In this document: positions 1-11,225 of the stretch, one piece after another
How positions within the stretch are numbered: the first letter of the stretch is position 1
How the letters are laid out: each line of letters starts with the position of its first letter
From: DOZZ01 sp963792655
Lineage (GTDB): Bacteria; Acidobacteriota; Terriglobia; Bryobacterales; Bryobacteraceae
NCBI GenBank assembly: GCA_963792655.1
Contig: CAWBWU010000010.1
Location: forward strand, 1-64,000
DNA length: 64,000 nucleotides
Direction: 5' to 3'
Position numbers and translations under genes: made by a program
Notes under the pieces: generated by a model
What the model saw: only the letters and a program-made list of their open reading frames with translations
Database searches by the model: none
What the model was told of the DNA's origin: nothing

Positions 1-314
1 TGGCGAACAAGAACAAGCGTACCGATGGACCGAGGTTTCGGGTCGCCATGCGCCAGGCGATGATCCAACCTGCTCCCGCAGCCGCGCGTTGCGACACCGA
101 GGCAGTCCCGTTCATGCCGGGTTCTTCGCCGGTTCGCGCTTTGGTTCATTACCACCTCAGGCCGCATGGGTGACTGCCTACTCGTTCCGTAAAGATAATA
201 GCGTATTGTTGAGCGTAATGCATGCTTCCTGATGGACTAGTTCGGCGATTACAGTGATTATTCATTTGGTGTTTTTATCAGGTTTGACTAAGAACAAGCG
301 CCTTTGGAGAATGT
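1..314. other. Stretch without a recognisable gene
   Basis: No reading frame here gives a convincing protein. The last 130 bases are clearly more AT-rich than the following genes, as expected for the upstream region of the polysaccharide locus that begins at about 315. No promoter could be assigned with confidence. Confidence 0.5.
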
Positions 315-1262
315 TTGAATGGCCCTGACTCGCACGCGATTCTCGTCACGGGAGGCGCCGGTTTCCTCGGGTCCCATCTGTGCGAACGCTTGCTGGCGGG
401 AGGGCCGATGTCCTGTGCGTCGATAATTATTTCACCGGCCGCAAGGACAATATCGCCCACCTGCTGGCAAATCCCCATTTCGAGGCGATGCGCCACGACG
501 TGACCTTCCCGCTATATGTGGAGGTTGACCAGATCTACAATCTGGCGTGCCCGGCGTCCCCGGTGCACTATCAGTTCGATCCCGTGCAAACCACCAAGAC
601 CAGCGTGATCGGCGCCATCAACATGCTGGGGCTGGCCAAGCGGATCGGTGCGAAGATCCTTCAGGCGTCAACCAGCGAAGTGTATGGCGATCCGGAAATC
701 CACCCGCAGACAGAGGATTACCGCGGCAACGTCAATCCACTGGGGCCGCGAGCCTGTTACGATGAGGGCAAGCGCTGCGCCGAGACGCTGTTCTTCGACT
801 ATCACCGGCAGCATCGGACGCAGATCAAGGTGGTGCGGATCTTCAATACCTATGGTCCGCGGATGCACCCGAACGATGGCCGCGTGGTGTCGAACTTCAT
901 TGTCCAGGCGCTGCAGAACCAGGACATCACGCTGTATGGTGACGGAAGCCAGACCCGAGCGTTTTGTTTCGTTGACGACCTGATCGATGGATTTATCCGC
1001 CTTATGGCGACCGGGCCTGAAATCACCGGTCCGATCAACATCGGCAATCCGCATGAAATCCCGGTGCGGGAACTGGCGGAGCGAGTGATCCGCATCACCG
1101 GATCAACATCCCGGATTGTTCACCGGCCATTGCCGCAGGACGACCCTTTGCAGCGTTGCCCTGACATCACGATGGCGAAGTCCGTGCTCGGCTGGCACCC
1201 GACGGTCGAACTGGACGACGGGTTGCGTAAAACAGCGGCATACTTCCAGCAAATGCTGGCTG
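315..1262 (+). pseudogene. NAD-dependent epimerase, UDP-glucuronate decarboxylase-like (frameshifted)
   Basis: This is a short-chain dehydrogenase of the extended epimerase family, closest to UDP-glucuronate decarboxylase, which makes UDP-xylose for surface polysaccharide. The N-terminus carries the NAD-binding glycine motif GGAGFLG. After one frameshift near 400 the frame continues with STSEVYGD, the catalytic YDEGK (Tyr-x3-Lys) typical of UXS enzymes, and RIFNTYGPRM. The restored length of about 310 residues is normal. The start is uncertain: a TTG at 315 is in frame, while the ATG at 311 meets a stop after five codons. The frame runs on without a stop into the next glycosyltransferase, probably because of another indel. 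Family assignment is firm; the exact sugar nucleotide is inferred. Confidence 0.8.
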
Positions 1263-1303
1263 GATTCAGAAGCGCGTTCCTAGCCGGCGCGCGGACGATC
1301 GGA

Positions 1304-2291
1304 ATGCAAACCTCGACGATGGCCGGTCTGCAGGCGACTGCTTCGATGGCGCCGGGCGATTGCCGGTCGGCGCCGAAAGTCGCCATCGTTATCCTGAACT
1401 GGAACGATCCGGCCGCGACCATGGCCTGCCTTGCCGCCCTGGCAGAACCGACCTATCCGAATTGTACGAGCATTGTCATCGACAACGGGTCAAAGACGGT
1501 TCTTGAACACTTCGCGATCCGCGCATCCCGTGGATGTCGTTACAAATCCAACGAACCTCGGCTACACGGGCGGGGTCAACATCGGCATCGCCCGAGCACT
1601 GGCTTGCGGAGCGGACTACATCTGGCTGTTGAACAGCGATGCCAATGTCCGGCCGGACACGTTGTCGCGGCTTGTCGCCGCGGCGGAATCGGACCAGCGC
1701 ATCGGCCTCGTCAGCCCGGTGTTTCACGATCCGAACCTGCCGGAGACGGCGGAATTCTGTCTTGGCCGTTTCGATCCTGAAGCGCGCTACGCGTCACAAA
1801 CCACCGATCCAGCTATAGCCGAGGGATGGGCAACGCAGCATCCCGATGAAATTGTCGTTTTGGGCACCGCGCTGCTCATTCGACGCCAACTTGTCGAAGC
1901 GGTCGGCGGATTGGACGCGGCATTCTTCGCCTACGTGGAGGACGTGGACTATTGTCTTCGCGCCCGCGCGGCGGGGTTTCGGGTCGTGGCGGTCCCGACG
2001 CGGTTGTGTTTCACAAGTTCAAGCAGCCGATCGCTAAGCCGGGGGATGTGCCGGCTTACCTGCATTACTTTATCACCCGAAACTATCTTCTGCTGTGGCG
2101 CAAACTGCCGCGGCCCTATTTCATGCGGAAGGCTATGCTCTGGTTCCTTTATCAGCGTCTTTCGCAGATGGCGCGCATGCGTGATGTGCCCTCGGCGGTC
2201 GATGCTGTGCTGTCAGGCTTATGGGATGGGGTTCGCGGCGTGGGCGGGCCTTATCAAGCCGATCGTCGGCCGCCGTGGCTGCTTCGAATAA
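1304..2291 (+). pseudogene. Glycosyltransferase family 2 (frameshifted)
   Basis: A GT-A fold family 2 glycosyltransferase, expected to act at the cytoplasmic face of the membrane on a growing polysaccharide. The pieces, in order but in different frames, are KVAIVILNWNDP and VIDNGS at the N-terminus, then NLGYTGGVNIGI, YIWLLNSDANV (the DxD-type metal site), GTALLIRR, GGLDAAFFAYVEDVDYCLRA and a C-terminal part with HYFITRNYLLL. This order matches the rhamnosyltransferase-like subgroup. There are frameshifts near 1,500 and 2,005. The ATG at 1,304 is the best start; it lies in the frame that reads through from the epimerase. The end is taken at the TAA at 2,289, but another frame remains open past it. 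Confidence 0.75.
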
Positions 2292-2360
2292 TCCTTGGCC
2301 GGCGGCCGGAATTTTGGCTAGCGGTCTTGAATCTCCAGTTCGCATCGGGCGCGACGCAAC

Positions 2361-3531
2361 TTGACGACGGCTCCGCGAATCGCGATTGCCTGCTCGGGGT
2401 TGGGCCACGTTCAGCGTGGGGTCGAGTCCGTGGGCGTCCGACCTTGCGGAAGCGCTTCGACGGGCGCGGATGGATGTCACCCTGTTTGGCGCGGGCGTCG
2501 CGGCGATGCGGAGGTTGTCGTGTTGCCGGCGTTTCGCCGCACCGGCGATCGCCGCGACCGGATTGGCAACGACCTGCGCCACATCGGCGGCTGGCGCTAT
2601 GGCCTGGGATCACCTATGACGTGGAGCAAACCAGTTTTGCCCGCAATGTTGTGGCAACGAATTCGCCGTGACTTTGATATCGTTCACGTCCAGGACCCGC
2701 TGATCGCGCTCTGGCTGGAACGCGCAAACCGCGTCGGGACTATCGCGACCGAAAGTCGTTTACGCCAATGGGACGGGCGAGCAGGCCGGCGTGATGCGCC
2801 GCTTTGGCCATCTGCAACTGTTGACGCAGTCCGCGTTTGAAAGCTGGATGCCACTCAAGCCACACGCTCAACACGTTTACATGATACCAAACTTCGTTGA
2901 CACATCGCGGTTTTGTCCCGGCGAGCAGGCGGTGGAGCGAGCGAAATTCGGACTGCCGCCGGACCGCACCGTCATCCTGTGCTGTGCCGCCATTCGCAGC
3001 TTTCACAAGCGCATCGATGTGCTGCTGCAATCGTTCGACGCATTGTGCCGCCGCAAGAAAACCGATGCGATCCTTGTCATCGCCGGAGGCCGCGAAGCCG
3101 AAACAGACGAGTTGATCGCTAGCGGAACGCGCCTCCTGCAGGATCGCGTGCGGTTCCTACCGGATCTGCCGAGAGCGAGCATGCCCGACCTTTATCGCGC
3201 CGGCGATGCATTCGTGTTGCCTTCCTTGCATGAAATGTTCGGCATCGTGTTGCTCGAAGCCCTGGCGACGGGTCTGCCGGTCTTGTGCAACGACACGCCC
3301 GGACTTTCGATCGATCGTTGGCCCCGGCGGCATGTTATCGCGACCTCAGCCACGCGAAGCGGCGCTGGCCGGGGGCTTGCTGACTTGCTCGACCAGGGGC
3401 GGTCTCTCGAGTTCATACGGCGCGGGCGCGCCACATGTCGAGGCGTTGTTTTCGGAGCACGCGGTGATCGGGCGCTGATGCTCGACATGTATCGATCGAT
3501 CCATGCGGAGGCTGCCCGTGCCAGACCCTAG
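2361..3531 (+). pseudogene. Glycosyltransferase family 4 (frameshifted)
   Basis: A GT-B fold family 4 (GT1/GT4) glycosyltransferase. The N-terminal half is scattered over several frames: RIAIACSGLGHVQRGVES, then WASDLAEALRRARMDVTLFG, then FDIVHVQDP. From about 2,791 one frame is open to the stop and carries YMIPNFVDTSRF, ILCCAAIRSFHKRIDVLLQSF, the loop LPDLPRASMPDLYRAGDAFVLPS and the E-x7-E nucleotide-sugar motif EMFGIVLLEALATGLPV. The TTG at 2,361 is only a placeholder for the start. It lies between two family 2 enzymes on the same strand, so it should be part of the same polysaccharide cluster. Sugar specificity cannot be read. Confidence 0.75.
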
Positions 3532-4342
3532 AGCGCGCACCGTCAGCGTCATCATTCCCGCCTACAATGCCGCCGGCTATATCACACGCGCGGTCGAGAG
3601 CGTGCTGGCGCAGACCCATACGCCGATGGAGATCCTGGTCATCGATGATGGGTCGAAGGATCGGACCGCGGAAATCGTCGGCCGGTTTCCGTCCCGGTCC
3701 GGCTGATCCGAAAAGCCGAACGGCGGACCAGCGTCGGCGCGCAACTTGGGCGCCAGTCGAGGCGCAGGGGGAATGGCTGGCGCTGCTGGACGCGGATGAC
3801 TGGTGGTTTCCGGAGAAACTGCGCCATCAGCTTGAATCATGCGACCGATCCCGGGTCGGCATGATCCACTGCCTGCCTGACCACCGCAACGAAGCCGTGC
3901 CGCCGCGAGCTGGCGTTCGAACAGCTGTGGCAGCGCAACTGGATCATCAACTCCTCGGTGCTGATCGGCGCGGACGCGTTCGAAGCGCTGGGCGGCTTCA
4001 ATGAGGCGAAGGAACTGATCAGCGTCGAGGACTATAATCTGTGGATCCGGGTGGCCGCGTCGGCCTGGCGATCGTTACTTGCCCGAAAGTGCTGGTGCAC
4101 TACACGCGCGGCATTGGCATTTCCTCCAATTCCGATCGGTTCCTGCAAGGCCTCGCTTGTACAATGTGGATGATATTGGCCGGCGCCTGTCGCTGCCGGC
4201 AGCGGTGCGTCAAACAAAGCGCAACGAGATCATCTTCGACTTCGGCCGCAAGGCACTATTTGAACGCGATCTTGGCACCGCGCGGCAGCTGTTCCGGCGG
4301 GCATTCCGGGAGGAGCCGAACCGCCGCAATATGTCCACATGA
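3503..4342 (+). pseudogene. Glycosyltransferase family 2 (frameshifted)
   Basis: A second family 2 glycosyltransferase. The N-terminus TVSVIIPAYNAAGYI, followed by VLAQTHTPMEILVIDDGSKD, is classic GT2. After a frameshift the frame shows GEWLALLDADDWWFPEKL with the DxD metal site, and after further breaks IGADAFEALGGFNEA and SVEDYNLWIRVA, the conserved 'ED' region. The C-terminal part, including FGRKALFERDLGTARQLFRRAF, resembles the short helical tail seen in some GT2 enzymes. At least three frameshifts are present, near 3,705, 3,930 and 4,065. It overlaps the end of the preceding GT4 gene by about 28 bases if the ATG at 3,503 is used; a GTG at 3,518 is also possible. Confidence 0.7.
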
Positions 4343-4546
4343 TCGATTGCATCGATGCCGGCGCCGGTACTGCACGTCCGGCGCAACGCGCTGCAGTTTC
4401 TTGAACGGCTGGGTCAAAGCCGCCCGACGACCGGCTTCCCGAGCGTTGGCGCCCCGCGGATTCCGGCCGCGGCTAAAACCGGCGACGTCGATCATCGATC
4501 CGGCCCGCCACATTCCGCCGGCCGAAGCACCGGCTGCTGCCGGCCA

Positions 4547-5460
4547 ATGCTGATCACGACAATCGATGCCGAGGAGGATTTCGACTGGACGCGGCCGTTT
4601 TCGCGAGCCGCGACCGACGTGACGTCGATGCGATCGCAGCATCTCGCGCATCGCGTGTTCGAGCGATATGGCGTCGATTCCGACCTATATGGTCGATTAT
4701 CCGGTCGCCTCGCAGGATGACGGACGCGCGCCGCTGAAGGAATTGCTGCAGTCCGGGGCTGTGCGAAATCGGCGCGCAGCTGCATCCGTGGGTGACACCG
4801 CCGTTCGTCGAGCACGTCTCGGCCCATAACAGCTACGCCGGGCAACCTTCCGTGCGGCGCTGGAGTTCGCCAAGATCCAGACACTGACCGGCAGAACTGG
4901 AGCGAGCCTTCGGCCTGACGCCGCGGATTTTCCGGGCAGGACGTTATGGCGTCGGTCCGAACACCGGCGAGATACTGAGGCATCTTGGCTACCAGGCAGA
5001 TAGCAGCGTGGTGCCGTGCTGGAACTTCGCCGACCAGGGCGGACCGGATTTCCGCGCGGTTCAGCGCACATCCGTACTGGATCGACCGGGAGCAGCGGAA
5101 TGCTGGAACTGCCGGTGTCGGCCAGCCATCGTCGGTCGTGCCGCAGGGTGTACCGCAGGCATCAAGGCGCGGTTGTTCGGCCGCGCCAGCGAAGCGGGCA
5201 GGCCTGCCGTCGGTCATGGCGCGTCTGGGGTTGCTGGAACGGATCAAGCTGACACCTGAAGGAATCACAATCCAGGAAGCCAAGCGCCTGGTGCGCCACA
5301 TGGTCGGCCGGGACACAAGGTCTTCGTGCTGACCTATCACAGCCCGTCGCTGGAGCCGGGCAACACACCCTACGTCCGCACCGCTGAGGATCTGGCGAGG
5401 TTCCTCCGCTGGCTGGACGCGTTCTACGACTTTTTCACCCGTGAGATTGGCGGCGCTGCG
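4547..5460 (+). pseudogene. Polysaccharide deacetylase-like protein (frameshifted)
   Basis: This is a NodB-fold polysaccharide deacetylase-like protein of the kind found in exopolysaccharide and capsule clusters (WalW-like). Visible pieces are LITTIDAEEDFDW near the N-terminus (the DAEED motif supplies the metal-binding Asp), EIGAQLHPWVTPPF (the histidine motif), PRIFRAGRYGVGPNTGEILRHLGYQADSS and, near the end, VLTYHSPSLEPGNTPYVRT. They lie in at least three frames with about four breaks. The ATG at 4,547 is directly followed by the conserved sequence and is the likely start. The stop is not recognisable, and the gene converges on the peptide transporter ATPase coming from the other strand. 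The 200 bases before it may hold the tail of the preceding glycosyltransferase. Confidence 0.7.
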
Positions 5461-6531
5461 CGACCTGGAGCGACGTGCGGAATGCAGTTGATGGCCGGTG
5501 ACGCCGTAGGCGCCGGTATCAGGCCGCACGTCGGCACGACCTGGCCGACCGGAACTTCATCCAGATGGCATGCCGACAGATGCGCCGTGCCAACCGGCCG
5601 CAACACCGGCTCCTCCACCCGGCAGCGATCGAAAACAAACGGGCATCGGGTATGAAACCGGCATCCCGACGGCGGATTGATCGGGCTTGGCACGTCCCCG
5701 TTCAGGATGATCCGCTGCCGCTTCGCTGTCGGGTCCGGCACCGGAACCGCGGACAGCAGCGCCTTCGTATAGGGATGGTGCGACTGGGCGAACAACGTCC
5801 GCCGGTCGGCCAGTTCAACGATCTTCCCCAGGTACATCACCGCCACCCGGTGGGTCAGGTGCTCGACCGTCGCCAGGTCATGACTGATGAACAACAGCGC
5901 CAGGCCAAGTTCGTCCTGCAGATCGGCCAGCAGGTTGATGATCTGCGCCTTGACCGAAACATCCAGCGCCGACACCGCCTCATCGCAGATGATCAGGTCG
6001 GCGCCGGGTGCCAGAGCCCGGGCGATGCCGATGCGCTGGCGCTGGCCGCCGGAAAATTCATGCGGAAACCGGTTGATCGCATCGCGCGGCAGACGGACCT
6101 TGTCCATCAGCGCCTCAACCTTCTCGATCAGGTCCTTGCGGCCCTTGACCATGCCGAAATTGATCAGCGGTTCGGCCAGGATATCGCGCACCCTCATCCG
6201 CGGATTCAGGCTGCTGAACGGATCCTGGAACACCACCTGCACCCGCTGGCGCATCATCCGCAGCTTGCCGGCCGCGCATGTTGTCGATGCGCTCGCCGTC
6301 CAGGTAGACCTCGCCGTCGGTCAGCTTGAACAGCCGCAGGATCGCCTTGCCGACGGTCGATTTGCCGCAGCCGGATTCGCCGACCAGCGACAGCGTCTCG
6401 CCGCGGCGAATATCGAACGTCACGCCATCGACGGCATAGACGTTGGCGGTCACCTGCCCGAGCAAACCGCCATGGATTGGGAAATGCTTCTTGAGCGCAT
6501 TCACTTCCAGCAAGGGACGGTCGGCGATCAT
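5424..6531 (-). CDS. Peptide ABC transporter ATP-binding protein, OppF/DppF-like (one frameshift)
   Basis: The second ATPase of an oligopeptide/dipeptide importer, acting in the cytoplasm bound to the two permeases. The N-terminal frame (from 6,531) holds the Walker A sequence GESGCGKST. A single frameshift near 6,260 separates it from the rest: QVVFQDPFSSLNPRM, the ABC signature SGGQRQRIGIARAL, Walker B with LIICDEAVSALDVS, the H-loop LLFISHDL, and the C-terminal Opp/Dpp extension with its cysteine cluster GCRFHTRCPF. This extension distinguishes OppD/OppF-type ATPases from other ABC ATPases. It follows the OppD-like gene with a 4-base overlap. The last 25 or so codons run antisense to the deacetylase, so the true stop may lie upstream of 5,424. 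Confidence 0.85.
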
Positions 6532-7518
6532 GCCGCCACCTTCTGTCCGGCGTAGTGGCAGGCGACGCTATGGCCGCGCGCCTTTGGCTCGATCGCCGGC
6601 GCCACGGTTCGGCAGAAATCGGTCACCATCGGACATCGCCCGGCGAACGCGCATCCGACGATCGGTTTGCGCAGGCTGGGCACCAGACCGGCGATTTCCG
6701 CCAGCCTGGTGCGGCCGCCTTCGTCCAGCGACGATCCAAGCTTGGGCACCGCACCGAGCAGGCCGCGGGTGTAGGGGTGCATCGGGCGGGCGAAGATTTC
6801 GTTCGACCGGTGCTTCCTCGACCTTTCGCCCGGCGTACATCACGACGACCCGCTGCGCCATTTCCGCGACCACGCCCAGATCATGCGTGATCAGCATGAT
6901 CGCCGATCCCAGCCGGGTCTTCAGGTCGCGCATCAGGTCGAGGATCTGCGCCTGGATGGTCACGTCCAGCGCCGTCGTCGGCTCGTCGGCGATCAGCAGC
7001 CTCGGGTTGCAGGCCAGCGCCATGGCGATCATCACCCGCTGGCGCATGCCGCCCGATAATTGATGCGGATACTCGCGCACGCGCCGCCCAGGCGCGGGGA
7101 TGCCGACCAGCGTCAGCATCTCGACCGCCTTCGCCTCGGCGTCGCGGGCATTCATGCCCTGGTGCAGCCGGACCGTTTCGCCGATCTGCTGGCCGACCGT
7201 CAGCACCGGGTTCAGGCTGGTCATCGGCTCCTGGAAAATCATCGAGATCGCGTTGCCGCGGATCGCGCGCATCTCCTGCTCGCTGACCCGCAGCAGGTCG
7301 CGGCCTTCAAACCGGATGCTGCCGGCGATCTTGCCCGGCGGTTCCTGGATCAGCCGCAGGATCGACATCGAGGTGACGGACTTGCCGCAGCCGGATTCGC
7401 CGACGATGCCCAGCGTCTCGCCGGCGTCGATGTGGAACGACAGCCCCTCGACGGCGCGCACGACGCCATCGAGCGTGCCGAAATGGGTTTGCAGATTCTC
7501 AACTTCGAGCAGCGCCAT
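6528..7518 (-). CDS. Peptide ABC transporter ATP-binding protein, OppD/DppD-like (one frameshift)
   Basis: The first ATPase of the peptide importer. From the ATG at 7,518 the protein reads LEVENLQTHFGTLDG, Walker A GESGCGKS, FQEPMTSLNPVLTVG, signature LSGGMRQRVMIAMALA, Walker B LLIADEPTTALDV and H-loop ITHDLGV. A frameshift near 6,795 moves the C-terminal Opp extension (HPYTRGLLGAVP, then GCAFAGRCPM) into another frame that ends at 6,528. The restored length of about 330 residues is normal for OppD. It overlaps the next gene by 4 bases (translational coupling) and starts 2 bases after the stop of the upstream permease gene, so the five transporter genes form one operon. Confidence 0.87.
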
Positions 7519-7520
7519 CG

Positions 7521-8437
7521 CTACAGCCGCTTCGCCAGCCGAGGGTCGAGCGCGTCGCGCAGCCCGTCACCCAGCAGGTTCACCGCCAGCACCGTGATCG
7601 ACAGGAAAATCGCCGGAAAGAACACGATATATGGCTTGACCTGCCACAGCGCCCGGCCCTCGGCCATGATGTTCCCCCAGCTTGGGATGATCGGCGGCGT
7701 GCCGGCGCCGATGAAGGACAGTGTCGCCTCGGTGATCATGGCGGAGGCACAGATGAACGTCGCCTGCACCATCAGCGGCGCCAGCGTGTTCGGCAGGATG
7801 TGCTTCCAGATGATCACCGGAACCCGCGTGCCCGGAGGCGACCGCCGCCTCGACATAGGGTTGCTCGCGCAACGACAGCACCACGCCGCGCACCAGCCGC
7901 GACACGCGCGGGAACTCGGCGATGCTGATGGCGACGATCACGTTCTGCACCGAGGCCCGGGTCAGCGCCATCAGCGCGATCGCCAGCAGGATCGGCGGGA
8001 TCGACATCAGCCCGTCCATGACCCGCATGACGACGGCATCGATCTGGCGGACGAAGCCGGCGACCAGGCCGATGAACGTGCCCAGGATCGAGGCGAAGAA
8101 CGCCACCGAAAATCCGACGATCAGCGACACCCGCGACCCATAAAGCACACGCGAATAGACATCCCGCCCCAGCATGTCGGTGCCGAACCAGTACAGCGCG
8201 GATGGTTCCCGGGTCCGCCGAGCCGGCGCCAGTGAGGTCGGGTCCTTGGTGCCGAGGTACGGGGCGAAGATCGCGATCAGGATCATCAGCCCGACCAGCA
8301 GGCCGCCGACGAAGATGGTCGGGTTGCGATAGATGAAGCCGCCGATGCGGCCACGTTCCTTCGGAACGGGCAGGATGCCGGGCAGGTCCGGGGCCTCGGC
8401 ATAGTGTTCGGCGATGTATTGTGGGATGTTGCGCTCA
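7521..8437 (-). CDS. Peptide ABC transporter permease, OppC/DppC-like (one frameshift)
   Basis: Inner-membrane permease with the N-terminal arm and BPD_transp_1 domain of OppC/DppC. It shows the cytoplasmic N-terminus followed by the first membrane segment (FVGGLLVGLMILIAIFAPYL), then PSALYWFGTDMLGRDVYSRVLYGSRVSL, the hallmark of the C-type subunit (FGTDxxGRD). The EAA loop reads EQPYVEAAVASGHAGS and is interrupted by a frameshift near 7,830. The rest, with ILPNTLAPLMVQATF and LSFIGAGTPP, continues in another frame to the stop at 7,521. No clear ATG precedes the first conserved residues, so the start at about 8,437 is approximate; it adjoins the end of the DppB-like gene. Confidence 0.83.
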
Positions 8438-9377
8438 ATAGCGGATCCTCGGGTCGAACACCGTGTAAAGAAGGTCAACGCCCAGGTTGACCAGCACATA
8501 GATGAAACTGAACAGCAGCACGACGCCCTGGATGACCGGATAGTCGCGCCGCAGGATGGCATCGACGGTCAGCCGGCCAAGGCCTGGGATGGCGAACACG
8601 CTTTCGGTCACCACCGCGCCACCGATCAGGGCCGCGAAGCCGATGCCGACGATGGTGATGATCGGCACGGCGGCGTTCTTCAGGGCGTGGATGAACAGGA
8701 TGCCGCGCTGCCCGACGCCCTTGGCCTTGGCCGTCCGCACATAGTCCTGCGCCAGCACATCCAGCATGGTGGCTCGGGTGATCCGGGCGATCAGCGCCAT
8801 GTAGACCAGCCCCAGCGCCACCGCCGGCAGGATCAGGTTGCGCAGGAACGGCAGCAGACCCTGGCTGATCGAGGTGAAGCCCTGCACCGGCAGCCAGTCC
8901 AGCCGCAGCGCGAACACATAGGCCAGCACATAGCCGATGACGAAGACCGGCGTGGAGAAACCCAGCACCGCGACCATCATCACCGACCGGTCGATCCAGG
9001 TGCCGTGCTTCCAGGCCGCGATCACGCCCATCGGAATGGCGCAACTCAGCGACAGGATCAGGGTCAGCGTCATCAGCGACACGGTCGGCTCGATCCGCTG
9101 CGCGATCATGTGGGTGACCGGCAGGTTGGTGAAGATCGAGGTGCCGAGGTCGCCCTGGATGCACATGCCAGAACCAGTCGAAGAACCGCACCAGGAACGG
9201 CCGGTCCAGGCCCAGCGATGCGCGGATGCGATCGACATCGGCGGGGGTGGCCTGATCGCCGGCGATGATCGCGGCCGGATCGCCGGGGGCGATGTAGAGC
9301 AGGCTGAAGACGAACAGCGCCACCATCAGGACGACGGGGATGGTGGCCGCGATGCGGCGGGCGATATAGGACAGCAT
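8435..9377 (-). CDS. Peptide ABC transporter permease, OppB/DppB-like (one frameshift)
   Basis: Inner-membrane permease of the B type. The ATG at 9,377 begins LSYIARRIAATIPVVLMVALFVFSLLYIAPGDPAAI, which is the standard DppB N-terminal membrane segment plus the conserved APGDPA. A frameshift near 9,165 is followed by GDLGTSIFTNLPVTHMIAQR, several membrane helices, the EAA loop with DYVRTAKAKGVGQRGILFIHALKNA, and the C-terminus DLLYTVFDPRIRY, a typical DppB ending. Restored length is about 313 residues. It lies between the binding protein and the C-type permease, the usual dppABCDF order, all on the minus strand. Confidence 0.85.
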
Positions 9378-9508
9378 CAGTAAGGCAGACCGAAACTGGT
9401 GACCAGCTGATGCGGCTTGCTGGTTGCGGGCAGCGTACCCCAGGTGTCGATGGGAGCCCGGCGCGCGATGTTGCCGCCGTGCGGAGGGACGGTGCGGGTT
9501 CATCCCGC

Positions 9509-11120
9509 TCATGCCTTGGTCACGTCCCAGAACACCGGGAACGGCGCTTTCACCACGCCCGACACGTTCTTCCGCCAAGCCTGATATCCTTTGAAGAACC
9601 CGGTCGGCACATAGACGACGTGGTCCATCGCCGCCTTGTTGAGTTCGGCGATCGCCTGTTTCTCCGCCGCCAGGTCGGGCGCGGCATACCAGGCGCCGAT
9701 TTTCTCCTGCACCAGATCCGATTTTGGCCAGCCGAACCAGGCGGTGTCGCCGCTGGCGTCGAGCGCGATATACGGCGCCGGGTTCACGCAGTCCGCGCCG
9801 GCGTGCCAGGTGTGGAAGATGTTCCAGCCGCCTTGCGACGGGCGGATCCTTTTTCGCGCGCCGCTGCCCGACCGTGCCCCAGTCCAGCGCCTGGTAATCC
9901 ACGTTCATGCCGATCTGCTTCAGCAGATCCGCGGTCACATCGCCCTGCGACTTGGTGATGCCGACATCGGTCGCCACCAGCAGCACGATCGGCTCGTTCT
10001 TGTAGCCGGCCTCGGCCAGCAGCTTCTTCGCCAGCGCGTAATCGCGCTTGCCCTTCAGCGGCTCGCCGCCGTTCTCGGTGTAAAGCGGCGTGTCGGGCGT
10101 GAAGAACCCGGGGATCGTCTTCCACAGGGTTTGGTCGTCGCCGACCACCGCGCCCATGTAGTCTTCCTGGCTCAGCGCGATCTGCATCGCCCGGCGCGCG
10201 CGCACGTCATTGAACGGCGGATGCAGGTGGTTGATCCGGAACGAGCCGATGTTGCCCAGCGGATCGGCGATATCCACCGCCACGTTCGGGTTCTTCTTCA
10301 GCAGCGGCACCAGGTCGGACGACGGTGTCTCCCACCAGTCGACCTCACCGTTCTGCAGCGCCGCGGCCGCGGTGGCGACGTCGGGCACGATCTGCCACTC
10401 GATCCGGTCGAAATTGATGCGCTTGCCGCCGGACAGCCAGTTCGCTTTCTCGGCCCGCGGCACATATCCGTCGAATTTCTCGAAGATCGCCTTTGCGCCG
10501 GGCACCCACTCATTCTTATTGAACCGCATCGGTCCGGAGCCGACATATTCGGTGATCTGCTTGAACGGGTCGGTCGCGGCGATGCGCTCCGGCATGATGA
10601 ACAGGCTGGGCGTGCTGCTCTTGCCCAGCGCGAACAGCATCTTCGGATAGGGCTGGTTGAGCCGGAAGCGGAAGGTGCGGTCATCGACCGCCTCCAGCGC
10701 GTCCATCTGTTTCTTGATCGGCCCGCCCATGGTGGCATCGCGCGCCATCCAGCGCAGGATGCTGGCGGTGACGTCCTTGGCCAGGACCGGTTCATTGTCA
10801 TGGAACTTCAGGCCGGGGCGCAGCTTGAAGGTCCAGGTCTTGAAGTCCGCGCTCGCCTCATGGCTTTCGACCATCTGCGGCTGCGGTTCCAGCTTGTCGT
10901 TCACGCCGTACAGCATGTCCCAGATCAGCAGGGCGCCATTGCGGACGACATATTGCGTGGTCCAGATCGGATCGAGGTTGGCCAGGTTGGCCTGCGGGAT
11001 GAAGCGCAAGGTCTTGGCGTCCGCCGCAAGCGAGAGCCGGGGCGCCGCGAGTGCTCCGGCCGCCGCGACAGCAGCGGTCTTCAGGAAACCTCGACGATCG
11101 AAACCATTCGCCATGTTCAT
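9509..11120 (-). CDS. Peptide ABC transporter substrate-binding protein, family 5, Tat signal (one frameshift)
   Basis: Periplasmic solute-binding protein family 5 (DppA/OppA type) that feeds the downstream permeases. The N-terminus NGFDRRGFLKTAAVAAAGALA is a twin-arginine signal (RRGFLK) ending near AAPRLSLAADA. The mature part shows RFIPQANLANLDPIWTT, TWTFKLRPGLKFHDNEPV, GSGPMRFNKNEW, NGEVDWWETPSSDLVPLL and HLHPPFNDVRARRAMQIAL, all standard for this family. A frameshift near 9,845 separates the last about 100 residues (from APYIALDASGDTAWFGWPKSDL to FPVFWDVTKA). Restored length is about 535 residues. The ATG at 11,114 is an alternative start. About 130 bases separate its stop from the permease start. 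Confidence 0.87.
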
Positions 11121-11225
11121 CCCAGTCCCTGTTGCATTACTGACCCTGTTCCATCACTGACCCGCACGCATTGCTCGGGACCACACACCGTGCCTCACCA
11201 TGCGGCGAAACACCATAGACTCTGT

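Noticed and set aside
6..300. AAGAACAAGCG occurring at 9-19 and 290-300 as a possible attachment repeat
   Set aside because: Eleven bases, no integrase nearby and no gene between; chance cannot be excluded.
7060..8235. Long plus-strand frame rich in Arg, His, Asp and Gln
   Set aside because: It is antisense to the peptide transporter permease and ATPase; the composition is typical of a shadow frame in GC-rich DNA.
8475..11120. An 881-residue minus-strand frame joining the binding protein to the DppB N-terminus
   Set aside because: The two parts are joined only because of a frameshift near 9,845. The binding protein's true C-terminus lies in another frame ending at 9,509, and the permease has its own ATG at 9,377.
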